NCBI RefSeq assembly: GCF_039539445.1
Contig: NZ_BAABDD010000002.1
Span: 186,001-250,000 of the forward strand
Source: Salinactinospora qingdaonensis
Lineage (GTDB): Bacteria; Actinomycetota; Actinomycetes; Streptosporangiales; Streptosporangiaceae
Reading direction: 5' to 3'
Length of the DNA: 64,000 nucleotides
Part shown: one piece after another, positions 17,478 to 26,432 of the stretch
Numbering within the stretch: the first letter of the stretch is position 1
Layout of the letters: each line of letters starts with the position of its first letter
Program-made: the position numbers and the translations under genes
The notes under the pieces: generated by a model
The model's input: only the letters and a program-made list of their open reading frames with translations
Databases searched by the model: none
Told to the model about the DNA's origin: nothing

Positions 17478-18245
17478 TCAGGCGTCGAAGTCGTATTGCA
17501 GTACATAGGCGGAGCCGTCAAGGGTCATCTCGGTGAACTCCACCGGGCGCCGCTGTTCGGTCAACGCGGTACGCATCACGTCGAGCACCGGCGTTCCCGG
17601 CTCCAGGTGTAGCTGTTCCGACTCCTCCGGGGTCGGCATGCGCACCCGGATCTCCTCGGTGAAATGTGCAGGACCATAGCCGAGTTCGCCGAGCCGAGCG
17701 TAGACCCCGCCCGGCCCCGTGTCGGGTTCGGTGATCACTGTGCCGGTCGCCAACTCCACGGGGAGGTACGAGGCCGCCAGTTGCATCGGCCGCTCGTCGA
17801 GCAAATGGCGGCGCCGACGTTTGAACACCCGCTCCTGCGCGGCCAGGCTGAGCGCGCGCGCCACGTGTTCGGGCGCGTCGATTTCGGTTACCTCCACCGT
17901 GTCCGTTTGGAAGGTCCGCTGCCCGCTGTCGGCTTGCCAGATGGCCCGCCCGTTGCCCCACAGCTCTCGCGACAGGCGCCGTGGCCCGTGGCGTCGCAGC
18001 GGGCGAAACGCGCGGACATAGACCCCCGAGCCGCGCACGGCCACCACGACCCCCTCGTGGATGAGCAGGCTCAGCGCCTGCCTTGCCGTGGCTCTGGCCA
18101 CCCCATACCGTCTCATCAGCTCGTTTTCACCCGGTACCCGGTCACCGTCGGCGAGGCTGCCGGAGGTGATAGCCGAGCGTAGCTCTTCAGCGATTTCTCG
18201 GTAGACCGGCGGGGAGCTGTTGTCGGATGTCGGCACTGCATTCAT
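17478..18245 (-). CDS. GntR-family transcriptional regulator (HutC/UTRA subfamily)
   Basis: A 255-residue one-component regulator. Residues about 13-75 form the GntR winged helix (YREIAEELRSAITSG, then LMRRYGVARATARQAL as the recognition region). Residues about 95-245 form a UTRA ligand-binding domain (RTFQTDTVEVTEIDAPEHV; the substrate-pocket segments SYLPVELATG and EEIRVRMPTPEE). Ligands of this subfamily are often sugar phosphates or amino-acid derivatives, but no metabolic operon adjoins it, so the ligand is unknown. ATG at 18245 is the preferred start; GTG/ATG codons further upstream lack sites. Monocistronic. Confidence 0.85.
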   Translation of the reverse strand: MNAVPTSDNSSPPVYREIAEELRSAITSGSLADGDRVPGENELMRRYGVARATARQALSLLIHEGVVVAVRGSGVYVRAFRPLRRHGPRRLSRELWGNGRAIWQADSGQRTFQTDTVEVTEIDAPEHVARALSLAAQERVFKRRRRHLLDERPMQLAASYLPVELATGTVITEPDTGPGGVYARLGELGYGPAHFTEEIRVRMPTPEESEQLHLEPGTPVLDVMRTALTEQRRPVEFTEMTLDGSAYVLQYDFDA

Positions 18246-18579
18246 CCTCTCGCCCGGGTTGGACGGTCGCGCGGTGCGAAGCGGCTGCATACGGCGGACC
18301 GAAAGCGACGGATCCATTTTCGGATCGAATAGAAAGGATGCCGTAGTGCGCCCTCAATTGGGCTCTCCCGCGCCGGGCCCCACGCATTCTCACGCGATGT
18401 CTCACGAACTCCGCGGGTTTTCGACTCACACTTCCGGTATGTCCGGTCGCGGGGTGATTCATGCCTCTCCTGCGGGTGTCTGAATTCAGCTCATTTTATT
18501 GACAGCGAGGTCACCGCACCATTGTCCACGATTTTCCCAAGGGTTGCGCCGTTTTCGCCTGTCACAGGAGTATGCGCGG

Positions 18580-19341
18580 TCAATGCCGCGTATACCGCAA
18601 AAACAGGGACCCCTGCGCCTCCAGGACGTGGCTCAGCTCCAGGTCCTGTGTGTGGGAGGGAGTATCGCCGGACACGATCCGTGACGCCGCCGGACCCAAC
18701 AGGTGCGGGCTCACCGTCAGACACAGCTCGTCCACAAGCCCGGCGGCCGACAGCTCGGCCAGGAGGTGCGGTCCACCCTCACACAGCACCCGGAACAGTC
18801 CGCGCGCACCCAGCGCCGCTATGAGCGCTTCGGGATCGACCGATTCCTCGCCTGCCACGACTACCTCAGCGTGCTCGGCAGCGGCCCGCCGCCGTTCAGC
18901 TGGCGCTGACTCAGTCGTCACAACGATGGTGCGCGACTCCTCAGGCGCATCGGCCAGCAGCCGCGGATGGATGTTGAGCGTGCGTGTCACTACAGCGATC
19001 GGAGGCGTGGTCGCCCGCCCCTCGCGCAGCTTGGCGAAGATCTCCCGCTGGCGCACCGGTCGATAGCCCTCGATGCGGGCTGTGGCCGCCCCGGCCAGTA
19101 CCACGTCGGCCAGCCCGCGCAGGACCACCAGCATCCTTCGGTCGGCTCGGTCCGACAGCTCGACGGTACGCCCCGACGGCCCCCACGCCGCGCCGTCGGC
19201 GCTGGCCACCATGTTGGCCCGCAGCCACGGCCGGTGCCGCGTCTGCGGGTAGGCGTAGGCCGCAGCAACATCGACATCGCCGCAGGGTTCGGGCAGCAGA
19301 CGGCGAAACGAAGGCGCGGATGCGCTGTCAACGGAACTCAT
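18580..19341 (-). CDS. RibD C-terminal-domain reductase (pyrimidine reductase family)
   Basis: A 253-residue protein of the RibD C-terminal/dihydrofolate-reductase-like fold, which uses NAD(P)H to reduce pyrimidine or related heterocycles. Recognisable parts are RPWLRANMVASADGAAWG (N-terminal strand and substrate loop), VLAGAATARIEGY, the nucleotide-binding region IAVVTRTLNIHPR and CEGGPHLLAELSAAGLVDELCLT. It lacks the deaminase domain of full RibD. ATG at 19341 lies 11 bp after the glgX stop, so it is the second gene of that unit, although no shared pathway is apparent. The true substrate (riboflavin intermediate, F420-related or other) cannot be told from sequence. Confidence 0.8.
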   Translation of the reverse strand: MSSVDSASAPSFRRLLPEPCGDVDVAAAYAYPQTRHRPWLRANMVASADGAAWGPSGRTVELSDRADRRMLVVLRGLADVVLAGAATARIEGYRPVRQREIFAKLREGRATTPPIAVVTRTLNIHPRLLADAPEESRTIVVTTESAPAERRRAAAEHAEVVVAGEESVDPEALIAALGARGLFRVLCEGGPHLLAELSAAGLVDELCLTVSPHLLGPAASRIVSGDTPSHTQDLELSHVLEAQGSLFLRYTRH

Positions 19342-19352
19342 GGGCGTCGAGC

Positions 19353-21515
19353 TTAAGTCACCCCGAAGGTTTCCTTCCCGCCCCCGTCGACGCGCGCCCC
19401 CATGATCTCGCGTGCCCGTATCCGCCGCAGCAACATCAGCGCGTGGTCGACCAGCGCCACCCGACCGGCCGCCCGTACCAGCGGACGATCCTTGACCTCG
19501 GGCTCGGCGGTGTCGAGCACGGTCTCCCACGCCGAGCCGTAGGCCTGCCCTGGAACGGTGAAGTCAACGGGCTCGCTGCCGCCGTTGAGCAGCAGCAGGA
19601 AGGAGTCGTCGCGTACCTCGCGGCCGTAGGAGTCGGGCTCGGTGATGGCCTCGCCGTTGAGGAAGACCCCTAGGCATCGCTCACCGTTTCCCCAGTCGCC
19701 GTCGCTCATCCGCGTGCCGTCGGGACGTAACCACGCGATGTCGCGCATCTCGCCCTTGCCCGGCGCCCTGCCTTGGAAGAACCGGCGCCGTCGAAACACC
19801 GGATGCTGGTGTCGCAGCCGCGCCAGACCGCGCACGAACTCCAGCAGCTCCTCCTCGTCGGGACCGAGGTCGTAGTCCATCCACGAGATCTCGTTGTCTT
19901 GGCAGTAGGCGTTGTTGTTGCCCTGTTGGGTGCGGCCGATCTCGTCGCCGTGGGACAGCATCGGCACCCCCTGGGACAGCATGAGCGTGGCCAGGAAGTT
20001 GCGTCTTTGCCGGCGACGCAGTGCCGTGACGGCCGGATCGTCGGTGGGGCCTTCCACGCCGCAGTTCCACGAGCGGTTGTCGTCGGTGCCGTCCTGGTTG
20101 TTCTCGCCGTTGGCCTCGTTGTGCTTGTGGTTGTAGGAGACCAAATCGGCCAGGGTGAAGCCGTCGTGGCAGGTGACGAAGTTGATCGAGGCGAAAGGGC
20201 GGCGCCCGTCGGCTTGGTAGAGGTCGGAGGAGCCCGCCAGCCGCGAGGCCAGCTCGGGCACGACGGTGTGGCCGCGCCAGAAGTCGCGGACGGTGTCGCG
20301 GTACTTGCCGTTCCACTCGGTCCACAGCGGCGGGAAGTTGCCCACCTGATAGCCCCCGGGGCCGACGTCCCACGGCTCGGCGATCAGCTTCACCTGCGAG
20401 ATCACCGGGTCCTGCTGCACGATGTCGAAGAACGTGCTGAGCCGGTCGACGTCGTGGAACTCTCGGGCCAGCGCCGAGGCCAGGTCGAAGCGGAACCCGT
20501 CGACGTGCATGTCCAGCACCCAATAGCGCAGCGAGTCCATGATGAGCTGCAATGAGTGCGGATAGCGCACGTTGAAGCTGTTGCCGCAGCCGGTGTAGTC
20601 GAGGTAGTAGCGCTTATCGTCGTCACGGAGCCGGTAGTAGGTGGGGTTCTCGATCCCCCGCAGCGACAGGGTCGGCCCCATGTGGTCGCCTTCGGCGGTG
20701 TGGTTGTAGACCACGTCCAAAATGACCTCGATGCCGGCTTCGTGCAGCGACTTGACCATGCTCTTGAACTCCTGCACCTGAGCGCCGTGCTCGGTGTGGG
20801 AGGCGTAGCCGTTGTGCGGGGCGAAAAAGCTCAGCGTGTTGTAGCCCCAGTAGTTCGTCACGCCGCGCGCTACCAGGGCGTGCTCGGGGATGTGCTGGTG
20901 AACCGGCATGAGTTCGACGGCCGTGACCCCCAGCGAGGACAGGTAGTCGACCACCAGCGGATGCCCCAACCCGGCGTAGGTGCCGCGTAGCCGCTCGGGC
21001 ACGCCGGGGTGGCGCATGGTCAGACCACGCACGTGGGTCTCGTAGATGACGCTCTCGTTGTAGGGGATGCGCGGCCGGCTCTCGTTGTCCCAGTCGAAGA
21101 AAGGGCTCACCACGACGCATTTGGGCACATGGGCCGCGCTGTCGCTGTCGTTGTACTGGGCGGGGGCCTTGAACCGGTAGCTGAACACCGACTCATGCCA
21201 GGTCAGGTCACCGTCGATGGCCTTGGCATAGGGGTCGATGAGGAGCTTGTTGGGGTTGCACCGCAGCCCGCGTTCCGGCTCGTAGGGGCCGTGTACGCGG
21301 TAGCCGTAACGCTGCCCGGCTCCGACGCCGGGCAGGTAGCCGTGGTGGACGAACCCGTCGTTCTCGGTGAGTGCGACCCTGGTCTCCGCGCCGGCATCGT
21401 CGAACAGGCACAGCTCCACGCGCTCCGCCACTTCGGAGAACAATGAGAAGTTCGTCCCAGAGCCGTCATAGGTCGCACCGAGCGGGTACGGCGCACCGGG
21501 CCAGATTTCCACCAT
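19353..21515 (-). CDS. glgX: Glycogen debranching enzyme (isoamylase type)
   Basis: A 720-residue GH13 alpha-1,6-glucosidase that removes branches from glycogen limit dextrin. An N-terminal CBM48 domain (GATYDGSGTNFSLFSEVAE) is followed by the TIM-barrel; the nucleophile Asp is in DGFRFDLAS, the acid/base Glu in LIAEPWDVGPG and the third Asp in FVTCHDGFTL. The C-terminal beta domain contains LLLLNGGSEPVDF. The ATG at 21515 (VEIWPGAPYPLG follows) is preferred over a GTG 27 bases upstream; a GAGAGAGA stretch lies about 12 bases before it. Downstream reductase gene follows after 11 bp. Confidence 0.95.
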   Translation of the reverse strand: MVEIWPGAPYPLGATYDGSGTNFSLFSEVAERVELCLFDDAGAETRVALTENDGFVHHGYLPGVGAGQRYGYRVHGPYEPERGLRCNPNKLLIDPYAKAIDGDLTWHESVFSYRFKAPAQYNDSDSAAHVPKCVVVSPFFDWDNESRPRIPYNESVIYETHVRGLTMRHPGVPERLRGTYAGLGHPLVVDYLSSLGVTAVELMPVHQHIPEHALVARGVTNYWGYNTLSFFAPHNGYASHTEHGAQVQEFKSMVKSLHEAGIEVILDVVYNHTAEGDHMGPTLSLRGIENPTYYRLRDDDKRYYLDYTGCGNSFNVRYPHSLQLIMDSLRYWVLDMHVDGFRFDLASALAREFHDVDRLSTFFDIVQQDPVISQVKLIAEPWDVGPGGYQVGNFPPLWTEWNGKYRDTVRDFWRGHTVVPELASRLAGSSDLYQADGRRPFASINFVTCHDGFTLADLVSYNHKHNEANGENNQDGTDDNRSWNCGVEGPTDDPAVTALRRRQRRNFLATLMLSQGVPMLSHGDEIGRTQQGNNNAYCQDNEISWMDYDLGPDEEELLEFVRGLARLRHQHPVFRRRRFFQGRAPGKGEMRDIAWLRPDGTRMSDGDWGNGERCLGVFLNGEAITEPDSYGREVRDDSFLLLLNGGSEPVDFTVPGQAYGSAWETVLDTAEPEVKDRPLVRAAGRVALVDHALMLLRRIRAREIMGARVDGGGKETFGVT

Positions 21516-22036
21516 GCGTTTCGCTGTCTCTCTCGCTATCACCGTGCGGACGTGGCTGTTGCCGCGCTAACCCGTCACGTAACCATGACTGTCGCGATCG
21601 GCACCCGATAGTACGCCCGCCGTGCGTGTCGTAGCCCCGTCATCTCCCCGCCCTGCCCCACCGGGGCGCCGATATTACTCGTGGGGCGACGCCGATTCGT
21701 GTCTCTTTTGCTGGGGAGGGCATGCGCGCGACAGTGCGTACCGTAGCGGAGGAATCAACCACTATGGATGAACCGAGAGGAGGCGGGACCATTGTGCGCG
21801 GGCATGACAGCTCGCCCTCTGCCGGCGCGACTCCATCGAATCCGTACGTGTGGTGACTCTTGCGCTCCGGCGCTAGGCTCACCTCCGCCATGTGCATAAG
21901 CCTGATGAGGGAGGAGCCGTTACAGCCACTGTGGCGCACCGTGCTGGTTACGGCCCTTGCATGAAATCGTGGGCCAGCGAACGGGGAGATTGTGTAACGG
22001 CGGTCACAGTGCTGTGGGGGAGACCGTAGGAGAGTC
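21516..22036. other. Intergenic region with candidate micropeptides
   Basis: About 520 bp upstream of glgX and downstream of the broken toxin gene. It has no normal-sized gene. Two very short + strand frames with some initiation context are listed or discussed separately: 21764-21856 and 21890-21964. Confidence 0.5.
21764..21856 (+). CDS. Candidate 30-residue peptide
   Basis: A 30-residue frame beginning ATG with GGAGGAA nine bases upstream (21750-21756). The same frame has an internal GTG preceded by GAGGAGGCGGG, which would give a 20-residue product. The peptide is polar with a Pro/Ser/Ala-rich C-terminal half ending SNPYVW. I do not recognise a family. Two good ribosome sites for one short frame is unusual, but a chance occurrence is quite possible. 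Confidence 0.25.
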   Translation: MDEPRGGGTIVRGHDSSPSAGATPSNPYVW

Positions 22037-22418
22037 TCAGACCTTCTTGATCATTACTCGCTCATCGCAGAGTTGACTCATGTCATCCACATCGCTGGTA
22101 ACGAGGATCACCGGGCCGGGTTGTGACAGCGCAGTGGCTGCGACAACTGCGTCAATGGCGTGTTGGTGACCATGTTTGCCTATCTGATCCAGCAGCTCGC
22201 TCGCACGTTTGGCGATCTCCAAGGTGACACCGACGACCGTGATCCCGGAAAAGGAGGTAGTCGAGCCTTTTGCGGTCCACTCCCGAGTGCTGGGCCTCAA
22301 CAACCGTTAGGCTGCTGATCACCATCCCTGGTTTTCGATCTCGGGAATCCTTCAGCCACCAGGTCAACCTCGCATCGCCCGTGAGTAAAAATCCGAGCCC
22401 CTCGCAGTCAAGCACCAT
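22037..22418 (-). pseudogene. PIN-domain toxin (VapC-like), frameshifted
   Basis: Two overlapping frames together make one PIN-domain ribonuclease of about 127 residues. The first runs from ATG 22418 through MVLDCEGLGFLL (first Asp) and SSLTVVEAQHSG (Glu) to RLDYLLF. The second continues SGITVVGVTLEIAKRAS, HAIDAVVAATA (Asp) and VTSDVDDMSQL (last Asp). The break is near 22250, in the run around CCTTTTCC, so a one- or two-base indel destroyed the gene. All four acidic residues survive, so the decay is recent or is a sequencing error. The antitoxin gene lies 26 bp upstream and is also frameshifted. Confidence 0.75.
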
Positions 22419-22444
22419 TGTGCCCGATTAGGGGCCAGGTGAGC

Positions 22445-22757
22445 TCACACGTTGTTCTCCGTGGGCCACGCTCGGTACCTTTCATTGGCCTCGCGCCACA
22501 TTTCCGCCGTCTCCTCCGCTAAATGTGCGGGCAGGGGGCCATGCTCGGCTTCGTAGTCCTTGATATAGGTGTCGATGGCATGAGCCCGATGCGCCCATTC
22601 GATGTATTCCACGACTTGGCGGCCTACCTCGGCGTCACCGACCTCTGCCCGGATGCTTTCGAAGAGACGACCGGGGGATCAGTACCGGCACATTCTCACC
22701 TTCCGGTGATACCCCCGTAGTGTCTTTGGGTGAAGTATCTTCATACATCACTGTCAT
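22445..22757 (-). pseudogene. CopG/RHH-type antitoxin, frameshifted
   Basis: From ATG 22757 one frame encodes about 40 residues (to ENVPVLIPRSSL) and then stops early at GRGR. Inserting a shift at the CTTCG around 22640 lets the next frame continue ESIRAEVGDAEVGRQV, then HAIDTYIKDYEAEHGPLP and a C-terminal acidic helix ending at a TGA (22445-22447). The ribbon-helix-helix-like core and the DxYxxxxEAEHGP tail are typical antitoxins paired with VapC. The PIN gene starts 26 bp later, so this was a standard antitoxin-toxin operon, now broken in both genes. Confidence 0.65.
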
Positions 22758-22819
22758 GCCCTCATTCTTTCACGTACGGTGACGCATCGCTGGTCATCCG
22801 CCGCATTCCATCTCCGGAA

Positions 22820-24463
22820 TCAGCCGGTGGTCGCCGGGCGCGGGTGGGCGCGGTCAAGAAGCGCGGCGGTGTCGACGTCGCGGTCCAGCGTGCCGAACGT
22901 GTTCCCCCACGCGCCGCCGAGACGGGAGGCGGTGAAAGCCTCGGCGACCGCGCTCGGGGCACGGCGGTACAGCAGCGACGCCTGCAAGCACAGCGTCATC
23001 AACTCGGCCAGCCCACGAGCGCGATACTCCACCTCACTGAGGTCGGCCAGTTCGTCGCGGAGCCGCTTGACCGCGGCGTCCAGCCGCGCGTCGGCGCCTT
23101 GGGCCAGCGCGATCTCGTCGAGCAGCGCCTCCAGCCCCGCCGGCTCCTTGCCCAGGGCGCGCAGCACGTCCAGCGCCGCCACGTTGCCCGAGCCCTCCCA
23201 GATGGAGTTCAGCGGCGACTCCCGGAACAGCCGCGGCATCCCCGACTCCTCCACGTAGCCGTTGCCGCCCAGACACTCCAGTGCTTCGGCGGCGTGGGCC
23301 GCGCAGCGCTTGGTCACCCAGAATTTGCCCGCCGCCACCGCCAGCCGCCGCAGCGCCGCCTCGCCGGCGTCACCGCGCACCGCGCGGTCGGCGGCGCCGG
23401 CCAGCCGCAGCATGAGCGCCGTCGCGGCTTCTGACTCCAATGCCAGATCGGCCAGCACGTTGCGCATCAGCGGCTGCTCGATCAGCGGCTTGCCGAAGGC
23501 GTAGCGTTGGCTGGCGTGGTGCACCGCCTGGGACAGGGCGGCGCGCATGCCCGCGGCTGAACCGATGACGCAGTCCAGCCGGGTGCCGTTGACCATGTCG
23601 ATGATCGTGGGCACCCCGCGGCCGGCCTCGCCCACGAGCCAACCGGTGGCGCCGTCGTACTCCAGCTCCGCTGAGGCGTTGGAACGGTTGCCCAGCTTGT
23701 CTTTGAGGCGTTGGATCAGCAGCGCGTTACGGCTGCCGTCGTCGAGCACACGCGGCACCAGGAAGCACGACAGGCCCTCCGGCGCTTGGGCCAGCGTGAG
23801 GAACAGGTCGCCCATGGGTGCGCTGGTGAACCACTTGTGTCCGGTCAGCCGATAGTCGCCGTCGCCGGTGGGCACCGCGCGCGTGGTGTTGGCGCGCACG
23901 TCGGAGCCGCCCTGCTTCTCGGTCATGGACATGCCGGCGAGCAGCCCCTGCTTGGTGTGGGGCGGGCGCAGACCGAAGTCGTAGGTGCGCGAGGTCAGCA
24001 GCGGTTCGTAGCGTGCGGCCAGTTCGGGGGAGTGGCGCAGCGCGGGGATGAGCGCGTAGGTCATGGACATGGGGCACCCGTGTCCCGCCTCCACCTGCGA
24101 CCAGACGTAGAACTTGGCCGCCCGTGCCACGTGGGCGCCGGCCCGGTCGTCGGCCCAGGCGGCGGCGTGCAGTCCGTAGTTAACGGCGGTGTCGGTCAGC
24201 ACGTGCCAGGAGGGGTGGAAGTCGACCTCGTCGACGCGATGACCGTAGCGGTCGTGGGTGCGCAGCGCCGGTTCGTTCTCGTTGGCCTGCTGGCCCCAGC
24301 TTTGCGCCCGCGCCGTACCGGCGAGTCGGCCTAGCTCGCGCAGTTCGGGTTCGGCCCACTGCGCCCCTTCCTGGGCCAGGCCGTGCAGCAGCGCGGGATC
24401 GGCGGCGACGTCGTGGTCGACCAACGGAGCCGGCTGGTTGACCACCTCGTGTGTGGCGGGCAT
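22820..24463 (-). CDS. aidB: AidB-like acyl-CoA dehydrogenase family flavoprotein
   Basis: A 547-residue flavoprotein whose length and motifs match AidB (541 residues in E. coli) rather than ordinary acyl-CoA dehydrogenases of about 390. MSMTEKQGGSDVRANTT is the diagnostic FAD-loop, followed by LTGHKWFTSAPMGDLFL, and the C-terminal ECLGGNGYVEESGMPRLFRE. AidB binds DNA and FAD and is induced in the adaptive response to alkylation; isovaleryl-CoA dehydrogenase activity has been reported but is weak. ATG at 24463 fits the family. No ada or alkB gene is near, so regulation here is open. Confidence 0.88.
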   Translation of the reverse strand: MPATHEVVNQPAPLVDHDVAADPALLHGLAQEGAQWAEPELRELGRLAGTARAQSWGQQANENEPALRTHDRYGHRVDEVDFHPSWHVLTDTAVNYGLHAAAWADDRAGAHVARAAKFYVWSQVEAGHGCPMSMTYALIPALRHSPELAARYEPLLTSRTYDFGLRPPHTKQGLLAGMSMTEKQGGSDVRANTTRAVPTGDGDYRLTGHKWFTSAPMGDLFLTLAQAPEGLSCFLVPRVLDDGSRNALLIQRLKDKLGNRSNASAELEYDGATGWLVGEAGRGVPTIIDMVNGTRLDCVIGSAAGMRAALSQAVHHASQRYAFGKPLIEQPLMRNVLADLALESEAATALMLRLAGAADRAVRGDAGEAALRRLAVAAGKFWVTKRCAAHAAEALECLGGNGYVEESGMPRLFRESPLNSIWEGSGNVAALDVLRALGKEPAGLEALLDEIALAQGADARLDAAVKRLRDELADLSEVEYRARGLAELMTLCLQASLLYRRAPSAVAEAFTASRLGGAWGNTFGTLDRDVDTAALLDRAHPRPATTG

Positions 24464-24665
24464 GTGTGAAGTCCCCCTGACGCGGACGGCCGGTGATGTG
24501 GCCCTCAGCCTAGCCGCGGGCCGGTCGCGCCTGAAGGAGGTCTACCGTTTGGGAAACGGGGGAGGCCTGCCCTGAGCCGTCGCCGTGCGACGCGGCGTCG
24601 GCTCCGCCCGGGGTGGGGAGTCTTGCCGTGGAGATCCCCGGGGGAGAAGGGGCCTTCGGTACGGG

Positions 24666-24685
24666 GCCCGCTTGTGGGAGCGGGC
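24666..24685 (-). terminator. Hairpin at end of sulfur operon
   Basis: GCCCGCT and AGCGGGC form a 7-bp stem with a 6-nt loop, about 24 bp beyond the stop of the sirohydrochlorin chelatase gene on the minus strand. Confidence 0.5.
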
Positions 24686-24708
24686 ATTCCACAACGGTCG
24701 TGGCGGTG

Positions 24709-25509
24709 TCAGGGGGCCGCCGTGTGTTCCACGTGGGGAGTCGCTGCGCGTGCCTCGTCGTAGCGCTGGAGCACGATCGCGGCCAGCTCCGGGCAGTCGC
24801 CCAGGGCGGGTGAGACCGCCGCTGCACCGGCCGCATGCGCCTGCTCGGCGATGCGGTCGGCGAAGAAGCCGGGGGCGAGCAGATAGGTCGCCACCGCCAC
24901 GCGGGCGATACCGACCTCGTGGAGCCGGCGGACCGCGGCGCCCGGCGTGGGCTCGGCCGCCGAGGCGTAGGCCGGCACCACCTGCGACCACGGTCCCCGC
25001 TCGGCCAGCCGCTGGGCCATGCTCGCGATGACGGCGTTGGCGTCGGCGTCGCTGGAACCGGCGGCGGCCACCACCAGGCCCGTGCCGGCGTGCCCGGTCA
25101 CGCCGACCTGCGCCAGCCGGCGTTCAACGCCGGCCGGCAGCAGGGGGTGCGGTCCCAGTGTTGCGCCATAGTGGATGCGCAGCCATGGGTAGGTGGCGCG
25201 GATCTGTTCGATGACACCGGGCAGGTCCACCTTGCTGTGGTAAGCCGCGGTGAGCAGAGTCGGCAGGATCACGACCTCTCCAGCCCCGTCGCCGGCCAAC
25301 TCTTTGACGGCCCGCTGCGGGTCGGGAGTGACGTGATCGAGGTAGGCCACCCGCGCCTCCAGCCCCGGACGCAGGTGGCGGACGCGCGCCACCAGCCGCT
25401 CCACGGCCTGGGCGGAGCGCTCATCGGCGCTGCCATGGGCGACCGCGACGAGCGGGACCTCCCGGCTCCCGCCCGCCGGTGCCGTCGCTGTCAAAGATGG
25501 ATTCCGCAC
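24709..25509 (-). CDS. sirB: Sirohydrochlorin ferrochelatase (two CbiX domains)
   Basis: A 266-residue protein of two CbiX-like halves (about 15-130 and 140-250). The first carries VAVAHGSADERS and TAAYHSKVDLP, whose histidines are the metal/tetrapyrrole ligands; the second half is divergent (VVAAAGSSDADAN, VATYLLAPGFFADRI). It inserts iron into sirohydrochlorin to make the sirohaem needed by the sulfite reductase two genes upstream; M. tuberculosis has the same order (nirA/sirA, cysH, che1). It overlaps the cysH end: GTG at 25509 or a TTG at 25494 could start it. Cobalt chelation cannot be excluded, but context favours iron. Confidence 0.88.
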   Translation of the reverse strand: MRNPSLTATAPAGGSREVPLVAVAHGSADERSAQAVERLVARVRHLRPGLEARVAYLDHVTPDPQRAVKELAGDGAGEVVILPTLLTAAYHSKVDLPGVIEQIRATYPWLRIHYGATLGPHPLLPAGVERRLAQVGVTGHAGTGLVVAAAGSSDADANAVIASMAQRLAERGPWSQVVPAYASAAEPTPGAAVRRLHEVGIARVAVATYLLAPGFFADRIAEQAHAAGAAAVSPALGDCPELAAIVLQRYDEARAATPHVEHTAAP

Positions 25510-26183
25510 TCGGTCTTACCCATACCGGCCCACCGGCCGCTGCGCGGATCGGCGCCGGCATCGACCCGCTGGGTGCATGGCGCGCACCCGATCGAGGGGT
25601 AGCCGTCGTACTGCAACGGATTGACCACGACACCGTGCTCGGCCATGTAGGTGTCGACGTCCTCCTCGGTCCACCGCGCGATGGGGTTGACCTTGACCAT
25701 CTTCTTGCGAGGGTCCCACTCGACGACGCCGATGTTGCGGCGGCTAGTGGCTTCGTCACGGCGCAGTCCGCTGACCCAGGCGTCATAGGGCTCCAACGCC
25801 TGTTGCAGCGGCTCCACCTTACGCAGGTGGCAGCACAGGTTGGGGTTACGGCCGTGCAGCCGGGGGCCGAGGTCGCGGTCCTGCTCGGCCACACTGCGGC
25901 TCGGGGTGACGTTGACCAGGTTGATCGGGTAGATCGACGCCACCGCGTCGCGGGTGCCGATGGTTTCGGCGAAGTGGTAACCGGTGTCCAAGAAGATGAC
26001 ATCGATGCCCGGCTTGACCTTGGAAACCAGGTCCACCATGAGCGCATCCGCCATGGAGGAGGTCATGCACAGCTTCTCACCGAAAGTGTCAGCGGCCCAC
26101 TGGATGATCTCCTGGGCACTTGCCTCCTCCAGTTCGGCTGCCGCTTCCGCGGCCAGAGTCTCACCGTCCAGTGCGACGTTCAT
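25491..26183 (-). CDS. cysH: Assimilatory adenylylsulfate reductase
   Basis: A 230-residue reductase that converts activated sulfate to sulfite. The pairs Cys117-Cys118 (NLCCHLRK) and Cys200/Cys203 (GCAPCT) are the 4Fe-4S ligands that mark the APS-specific type, as opposed to PAPS reductase; the catalytic Cys226 is in KTECGIHL at the very end. The nucleotide-binding segment is TSSMADALMVDLV. ATG at 26183 overlaps the upstream stop as ATGA, so translation is coupled to the zinc-ribbon gene. Electrons come from thioredoxin. Confidence 0.95.
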   Translation of the reverse strand: MNVALDGETLAAEAAAELEEASAQEIIQWAADTFGEKLCMTSSMADALMVDLVSKVKPGIDVIFLDTGYHFAETIGTRDAVASIYPINLVNVTPSRSVAEQDRDLGPRLHGRNPNLCCHLRKVEPLQQALEPYDAWVSGLRRDEATSRRNIGVVEWDPRKKMVKVNPIARWTEEDVDTYMAEHGVVVNPLQYDGYPSIGCAPCTQRVDAGADPRSGRWAGMGKTECGIHL

Positions 26184-26383
26184 GCGTTCTCACCCGTTCC
26201 AGAGCCATCGCCGGTACCGGCGATGGAGGCAGTACGTAGTCCAAGGAACTTGACTCGAAACACGCGCGCGCAGGCGCCGCAGGCCCAGGCGTAGCCCGCG
26301 CCCGTCTCGCTGTCGCTTTCGTGTGGTCGTAGATCTTCATCCCCGCAGTAGGGGCAGTAGAAGGGAGCCGCGCGTTCGCTCAC
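26180..26383 (-). CDS. Small zinc-ribbon protein between sir and cysH
   Basis: A 67-residue protein starting SERAAPFYCPYCGDEDLRPHE, with a second pair CGAC (WACGACARVFRVKFLGL). The two CxxC knuckles should bind one zinc. Such a short ribbon protein at this operon position is common in actinobacteria, but I know of no assigned role; a redox or assembly function for the sulfite or APS reductase is a guess. GTG at 26383 matches the conserved N-terminus; the frame is open upstream without conservation. Its stop overlaps the cysH start (ATGA). Confidence 0.78.
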   Translation of the reverse strand: MSERAAPFYCPYCGDEDLRPHESDSETGAGYAWACGACARVFRVKFLGLRTASIAGTGDGSGTGENA

Positions 26384-26432
26384 GCCAGGTTCACCCACCG
26401 GTGGTCGCTGTGGCGGCCGATCGTTGCCGGGG

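Noticed and set aside
21870..21889. Half iron box (AGGCTCACCT) near a micropeptide frame
   Set aside because: Only the right half of the DmdR consensus is present; the left half does not match.
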